DNA of 10,083 bases. It comes from Actinomycetota bacterium. GTDB lineage: Bacteria > Actinomycetota > Actinomycetes > Mycobacteriales > Mycobacteriaceae. Of this stretch, positions 7,359 to 10,083 are shown in pieces. The notes beneath the pieces are model-generated. The model was not told the origin of the DNA and did not search any database. It saw only the letters and a list, made by a program, of their open reading frames with translations. The number at the start of each line of letters is the position of its first letter. The stretch's first letter is position 1. The stretch is taken from positions 1-10,083 of the forward strand of contig SYAB01000315.1 of assembly GCA_005787665.1 (NCBI GenBank). The letters are read 5' to 3'. The position numbers and the translations under genes are program-made.

Positions 7359-8074
7359 CCGTGATCCTGCTTCGGCACGGGCGGTCGGTGGCCAACACGG
7401 CCCACATACTGGCGGGCCGTTCCGAAGGGGTGGAACTCGACGAGAAGGGTGTGGCCCAGGCCGCCGCCCTGGTCGAACGGCTCGACGGTCTGGCGGTCAC
7501 GGCGCTGGTGCGCTCACCGTTGCTGCGCTGCCGGCGCACCCTGGAGCCGCTGGCCGCCGCGCTCGGTCTCGAGCCGCTCATCGACGAACGGCTCGCCGAG
7601 GTCGACTACGGGCAGTGGACCGGCCGGCAGCTGAGCGATCTACTGGCCGAGCCCCTGTGGTCCGTCGTCCAACAGCAGCCCAGCGCAGCGGTCTTCCCCG
7701 ACGGGGAGGGGCTGGCACAGGTGCAGGCCCGCGCCGTCGCGGCGGTGCGTGAACATGATCGGCGCCTTCGCGCCGAGCACGGTGGGGACGCGCTGTGGGT
7801 GGCGTGTACCCACGGCGACGTGATCAAGGCCGTGCTCGCCGATGCGCTCGGGGCACATCTGGACAGTTTCCAGCGCATCACCGCCGACCCGGCGTCGATG
7901 AGCGTGGTGCGCTACACCGCAACCCGCCCGTTCGTGCTGCATGTCAACCACACCGGCGCCCAACTGGCCGCCGCGCTCAGCGCCGTCCGCCCGGGGGACC
8001 GCCCGGCGGACGGACCGGGGGACAGCCCCGCGGACGGCCCCGCGGACGCCGTGGTCGGGGGCTCGACGGACTGA
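7355..8074 (+). CDS. Histidine phosphatase superfamily protein (Rv2135c/MSMEG_4193-like)
   Basis: A 239-residue member of the phosphoglycerate mutase-like (histidine phosphatase) branch. The N-terminal [11 protein letters not shown] (5-15) has the catalytic H8 within RHG. SPLLRC (54-59) supplies the phosphate-pocket arginine R58, [10 protein letters not shown] (81-90) supplies acidic E82, and ACTHGD (150-155) supplies the second histidine H153. All core residues are present, so it should be an active phosphatase or mutase; the substrate is unknown. It matches the MSMEG_4193 family, annotated elsewhere as a putative phosphomutase. The GTG start (7355) overlaps the uppP stop in GTGA; an upstream open frame inside uppP is not used. 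The last 28 residues are an unusual tail with five tandem xP[GA]D units (7988-8047). DUF3090 follows after 43 nt. Confidence 0.92.
   Translation: MTVILLRHGRSVANTAHILAGRSEGVELDEKGVAQAAALVERLDGLAVTALVRSPLLRCRRTLEPLAAALGLEPLIDERLAEVDYGQWTGRQLSDLLAEPLWSVVQQQPSAAVFPDGEGLAQVQARAVAAVREHDRRLRAEHGGDALWVACTHGDVIKAVLADALGAHLDSFQRITADPASMSVVRYTATRPFVLHVNHTGAQLAAALSAVRPGDRPADGPGDSPADGPADAVVGGSTD
7988..8047 (+). repeat. Five 12-bp tandem units encoding xP[GA]D
   Basis: Inside the 3' end of the histidine phosphatase gene, five consecutive 12-nt units encode [16 protein letters not shown] and GPAD. DNA identity between units is imperfect, but the period is exact and in frame. It is likely a slippage-prone, disordered acidic tail outside the catalytic domain. 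Confidence 0.8.
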
Positions 8075-8117
8075 ATCGTCGGCCGGACATCGTCGAGCCG
8101 GTATTTTGGAGCAGACC

Positions 8118-8738
8118 ATGGCCCGCGCAATTCACGTCTTCCGCACCCCGGATCGCTTCGTCGCGGGGACCGTCGGGCAGCCCGGCAGCCGGACGTTTTA
8201 TCTGCAAGCGGTCCATCAGGGCCGGGTCGTCTCGGTGATGCTCGAGAAGCAGCAGGTGGCAGTGTTGGCCGAGCGGATCGGGGCACTGCTGGTCGAGGTC
8301 AACCGGCGTTTCGGCACGCCGTTGCCACCCGAGGCCGATGTCGAGGACCTCAGCCCGCTCGTGACACCGGTCGATGCGGAGTTCCGCGTGGGCACCATGG
8401 GCCTGGGCTGGGATGCCGAGGCCCAAGCCGTGGTGGTGGAACTGCTGGCGGTCAGCGACACCGCGATCGACGCCTCGGTGATCCTCGACGACGCCGATGA
8501 GGGACCCGATGCGGTGCGGGTGTTCCTTACCCCGGCCTCGGCACAGCAGTTCGCGGCGCGGTCCAACCGGGTGATCTCGGCGGGCCGACCGCCCTGTCCG
8601 CTCTGCGAGGACCCGCTCGATCCCCAGGGGCACCTGTGCGTCCGCACCAACGGCTACCGCCGCGGCGGGCTCGCCGACCCCGGCGACGACCCCGGAGCCG
8701 ACCCCGGAGCCGACGCCGGCGATGACGACGAACCGTGA
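8118..8738 (+). CDS. DUF3090 family protein with possible zinc-binding site (Rv2134c-like)
   Basis: A 206-residue protein matching the actinobacterial DUF3090 family in position and sequence type (MARAIHVFRTPDRFVAGTVG start, RTFYLQA, QQVAVLAERI). The body is alpha/beta with no signal peptide or membrane segment. Near the C-terminus, C160-P-L-C163 followed by H172-L-C174 looks like a small zinc-binding knuckle. The final 20 residues are an acidic tail of tetrapeptide repeats (DPGD, DPGA, DPGA, DAGD, DDEP). Function is unknown; the family is characteristically found beside the SCO1664-family gene, as here. The ATG at 8118 is preceded by TTGGAGC with GGAG about 8 nt away. The frame is open further upstream within the phosphatase gene, but that overlap is not expected. 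Its TGA overlaps the next gene's GTG (GTGA, 8735-8738), indicating coupled translation. Confidence 0.9.
   Translation: MARAIHVFRTPDRFVAGTVGQPGSRTFYLQAVHQGRVVSVMLEKQQVAVLAERIGALLVEVNRRFGTPLPPEADVEDLSPLVTPVDAEFRVGTMGLGWDAEAQAVVVELLAVSDTAIDASVILDDADEGPDAVRVFLTPASAQQFAARSNRVISAGRPPCPLCEDPLDPQGHLCVRTNGYRRGGLADPGDDPGADPGADAGDDDEP
8676..8735 (+). repeat. 12-bp tandem repeats in the DUF3090 tail
   Basis: GACCCCGGAGCC occurs twice back to back (8688-8699 and 8700-8711). It is preceded by the variant GACCCCGGCGAC (8676-8687) and followed by decayed units. Translated, they are four-residue steps DPGD/DPGA/DPGA/DAGD/DDEP ending at the stop codon. The period equals that of the repeat tail of the preceding phosphatase gene. 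Confidence 0.8.
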
Positions 8739-9544
8739 TCGGGTCCGATCAGCAGCAGGCGCTGCGGCAGGGTGAGCTGACCGTCCTGGGCCGCATCCGT
8801 TCGGCGAGTAATGCGACGTTCCTGTGCGAGGCCGATCCGGACGGTCTCGCGGTGCGTTGCGTCTACAAGCCCGTCGCGGGGGAGCAGCCGCTGTGGGATT
8901 TCCCGGACGGCACGCTGGCCGGGCGGGAGTTGGGAGCCTTCCTGGTCTCGCAGGAACTCGGCTGGGATATCGTGCCGCACACCATCATTCGCGACGGCCC
9001 GGCCGGCCCGGGGATGCTTCAGGCGTGGGTGGACCAGCCCCAGGAATCGAGTGGCGGCGCAGCCGTCGGGCCCGATCTGGTCGATCTGTGTCCCGCGGGC
9101 GACGTTCCCGAGGGCTATCTGGAGATCGTTCGTGCCTACGACTACTCCGGGGGCGAGGTCACCCTCGTCCATGCCGACGATCCGCAACTGCGCCGGATGG
9201 CGGTCTTCGACGTGATCGTCAACAACGCCGACCGCAAGGGCGGACACATCCTGACCGGTGTGGACGGCCGGGTCTACGGTGTCGATCACGGGGTGTCTCT
9301 GCACGTTCAGGACAAGCTGCGGACCGTGCTGTGGGGATGGGCCGGCACCCCGATCGGCGACGAGACGCTGGAGTCGCTGAGGACTCTGGAGCACGCCCTG
9401 GGCGGGCTGCTGGGCACCGAGTTGCGTGCGCACATCACCGCCGCGGAGTTGGCGGCGCTGCGCCGCCGCATCCGCGACCTGCTCGACGACCCGCTCATGC
9501 CGACGCCCGAGCGCGGCCGCCCGCTGCCCTGGCCGGCCTTCTGA
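8735..9544 (+). CDS. SCO1664 family protein, PI3/4-kinase-like fold (Rv2133c-like)
   Basis: A 269-residue soluble protein of the SCO1664 family, sometimes annotated as a phosphatidylinositol 3- and 4-kinase relative. Kinase-like features are visible in order: VYKPVAGEQPLWDFPDGTLA (43-62, with K45 as candidate ATP-contacting lysine), RELGAFLVSQELGW (64-77, E65 as its possible partner), FDVIVNNADRKGGH (158-171) resembling an atypical-kinase catalytic loop with N163/N164, D166 and K168, and VYGVDHG (180-186) in the place of a DFG-type metal-binding motif (D184). Whether it phosphorylates anything is unknown. The GTG start (8735) overlaps the DUF3090 stop by 4 nt, so the two proteins are probably made in step and may form a complex. 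In related genomes I recall this cluster lying near mshC and cysQ, which are outside this window. Confidence 0.9.
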   Translation: MIGSDQQQALRQGELTVLGRIRSASNATFLCEADPDGLAVRCVYKPVAGEQPLWDFPDGTLAGRELGAFLVSQELGWDIVPHTIIRDGPAGPGMLQAWVDQPQESSGGAAVGPDLVDLCPAGDVPEGYLEIVRAYDYSGGEVTLVHADDPQLRRMAVFDVIVNNADRKGGHILTGVDGRVYGVDHGVSLHVQDKLRTVLWGWAGTPIGDETLESLRTLEHALGGLLGTELRAHITAAELAALRRRIRDLLDDPLMPTPERGRPLPWPAF

Positions 9545-10082
9545 TCCCGATGAGCCTCGTCACCGAGGTGGCCGCCACGGAGTAGCGTCTGTGACGTCTG
9601 CCACATCCGCGGCGGCCGTCGGCCGCTGCGAACACCCCCGGAGGCGCCATGCGTCCAGTCCCGAGCGCCGGGGTGTCCCGGCCGGCACCCGGATACTCCA
9701 GGTTCGTCGGCAGGGTCGGCGCACTGGCCATCTTCCTGGGCGTCGGCACCGTCCTCGGCGCGCCGACCGCGGCTGCCGAGAGCGACGGTGCCGCCCCGTC
9801 CCGCCCGTCACCGGGTGCGACATCGCATTCGGCAGCCAGTTCCCCCGGTGGAACCTCGGTGCGGGGGCCGCGCCCGACCCCCCGCAACGTGGCCTCCGGC
9901 CCCTCCTCCCGCCGGGCTGCCCCGGCCGCCTCCGCCCGTCCGGTGCGGGCGCCGCAGTCGCTGGCCGCGCTCACCTGGCCGGGGCAACCGTTGCGCAGGT
10001 CCTCGCACTGGAAGCGCTGGCCGTTGGCCTGCGTGATCGACAGGCGCGAGCGGTAGTGCCACGAGTACACATTGGCCTCGCC
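9495..10082 (-). CDS. Possible C-terminal part of a - strand protein (partial, uncertain)
   Basis: A - strand frame enters from the right edge and stays open to a TGA at 9497-9495. Its first 40 or so residues (positions 10082 to about 9960) have a balanced, natural composition: VYSWHYRSRLSITQANGQRF, then QCEDLRNGCPGQVSAASDCG with three cysteines. In this stretch GC is higher at codon position 1 than at position 2, as expected of true coding sequence, whereas the overlapping + frame shows the reverse. Further downstream the translation becomes Arg/Gly/Ala-rich and is antisense to the signal-peptide ORF, so probably only the portion right of about 9960 was ever coding. Its native stop codon is not visible. 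The start lies beyond the window and the family is not recognised. Confidence 0.35.
   Translation of the reverse strand, partial: GEANVYSWHYRSRLSITQANGQRFQCEDLRNGCPGQVSAASDCGARTGRAEAAGAARREEGPEATLRGVGRGPRTEVPPGELAAECDVAPGDGRDGAAPSLSAAAVGAPRTVPTPRKMASAPTLPTNLEYPGAGRDTPALGTGRMAPPGVFAAADGRRGCGRRHRRYSVAATSVTRLIGIRRPARAAGGRARASA
9590..9605. promoter_or_regulatory. Candidate CRP/FNR-family operator
   Basis: TGTGACGTCTGCCACA matches the palindrome TGTGA-N6-TCACA at nine of ten positions (one T to C) and fits GTG-N8-CAC exactly. Mycobacterial CRP homologues such as Rv3676 recognise this class of site. It lies 44 nt upstream of the ATG at 9649 and 46 nt after the SCO1664-family stop. By position it would control the signal-peptide ORF that follows. 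Binding is inferred only. Confidence 0.45.
9608..9630 (+). terminator. Strong GC hairpin after the SCO1664-family gene
   Basis: Positions 9608-9617 pair with 9621-9630 around a GTC loop, giving ten base pairs with one G-U. It lies 63 nt after the SCO1664-family stop and could end the uppP operon transcript, though no T-tract follows. Because it also lies 19 nt before the next ATG, just upstream of that gene's Shine-Dalgarno, it could instead be a leader structure of the downstream gene. Confidence 0.45.
9649..10056 (+). CDS. Short secreted Ser/Pro/Ala-rich protein, possibly a truncated gene
   Basis: The ATG at 9649 follows GGAGG with a 4-nt spacer. The first 43 residues form a convincing export signal: GYSRFVGRVGALAIFLGVGT, then APTAAA with cleavage likely before E44. 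This GRVGALA...LGVG pattern is typical of the N-termini of large mycobacterial exported proteins, which continue into Ser/Pro-rich linkers. Here residues 44-105 are such a linker (SDGAAPSRPSPGATSHS...). The last 30 residues (about 106-135) change character, being rich in Trp and Arg, and the frame stops at 10056. Over that part the opposite strand reads more like natural protein. The ORF may therefore be the 5' remnant of a larger gene cut off near 9960, or a small genuine exported protein. No function can be assigned. Confidence 0.5.
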   Translation: MRPVPSAGVSRPAPGYSRFVGRVGALAIFLGVGTVLGAPTAAAESDGAAPSRPSPGATSHSAASSPGGTSVRGPRPTPRNVASGPSSRRAAPAASARPVRAPQSLAALTWPGQPLRRSSHWKRWPLACVIDRRER

Positions 10083-10083
10083 C

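Noticed and set aside
9550..9585. Eleven-codon mini-ORF (MSLVTEVAATE) after the SCO1664-family gene
   Set aside because: It has no Shine-Dalgarno and is too short to separate from chance; a leader-peptide role has no sequence support.
1..10083. CRISPR arrays, insertion sequences, phage genes, toxin-antitoxin pairs
   Set aside because: No regularly spaced repeats, no transposase or integrase motifs, no terminal inverted repeats flanking a gene, and apart from the two ends the gene order matches an ordinary conserved mycobacterial chromosome block.

Overview
The window looks like chromosome of a rapidly growing mycobacterium (Mycolicibacterium/Mycobacterium group). It is very GC-rich, GTG and TTG starts are common, and most of its genes match, in the same relative order, the Mycobacterium tuberculosis block Rv2133c-Rv2141c as I remember it. 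No database search was run. Gene names rest on recognised motifs and remembered synteny.

Left end (1-1123): the last codons of a membrane protein (+), a tRNA-Leu with anticodon GAG (-), and a lipoprotein with a PknH_C-like sensor domain (-). A relatively AT-rich divergent promoter region lies between the lipoprotein gene and the next block. A hairpin follows the lipoprotein stop codon.

Centre left (1124-3671): an M20 metallopeptidase (Rv2141c/DapE2-like) and a PEBP-family protein (Rv2140c/TB18.6-like) form a two-gene + strand unit. It converges on a small cysteine-rich secreted protein encoded on the - strand.

Centre (3733-6094, - strand): lppL (lipoprotein, probable beta-propeller), a DUF5703-like small protein and pyrD (quinone-dependent dihydroorotate dehydrogenase) are joined by two 4-nt GTGA stop/start overlaps. 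The secreted protein lies 61 nt downstream of pyrD and may be the last member of this transcript.

Centre right (6172-9544, + strand): a small Rv2137c-like gene, then uppP (undecaprenyl-diphosphatase), a histidine-phosphatase-superfamily protein (Rv2135c/MSMEG_4193-like), a DUF3090 protein with a possible zinc site, and an SCO1664-family protein with a PI3/4-kinase-like catalytic loop. GTGA overlaps couple uppP to the phosphatase and DUF3090 to the kinase-like protein. The phosphatase, DUF3090 and SCO1664-family proteins are of uncertain physiological role and are the best candidate here for an under-described system. The phosphatase and DUF3090 proteins both end in tandem four-residue repeats.

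Right end (9545-10083): a near-consensus CRP/FNR-type palindrome, a strong hairpin, and a short + strand ORF with a good ribosome binding site and a mycobacterial signal peptide followed by a Ser/Pro/Ala-rich region. The far end of that ORF reads more like protein on the opposite strand, so this may be a broken gene or a rearrangement junction. I saw no insertion sequence, phage gene or CRISPR array.
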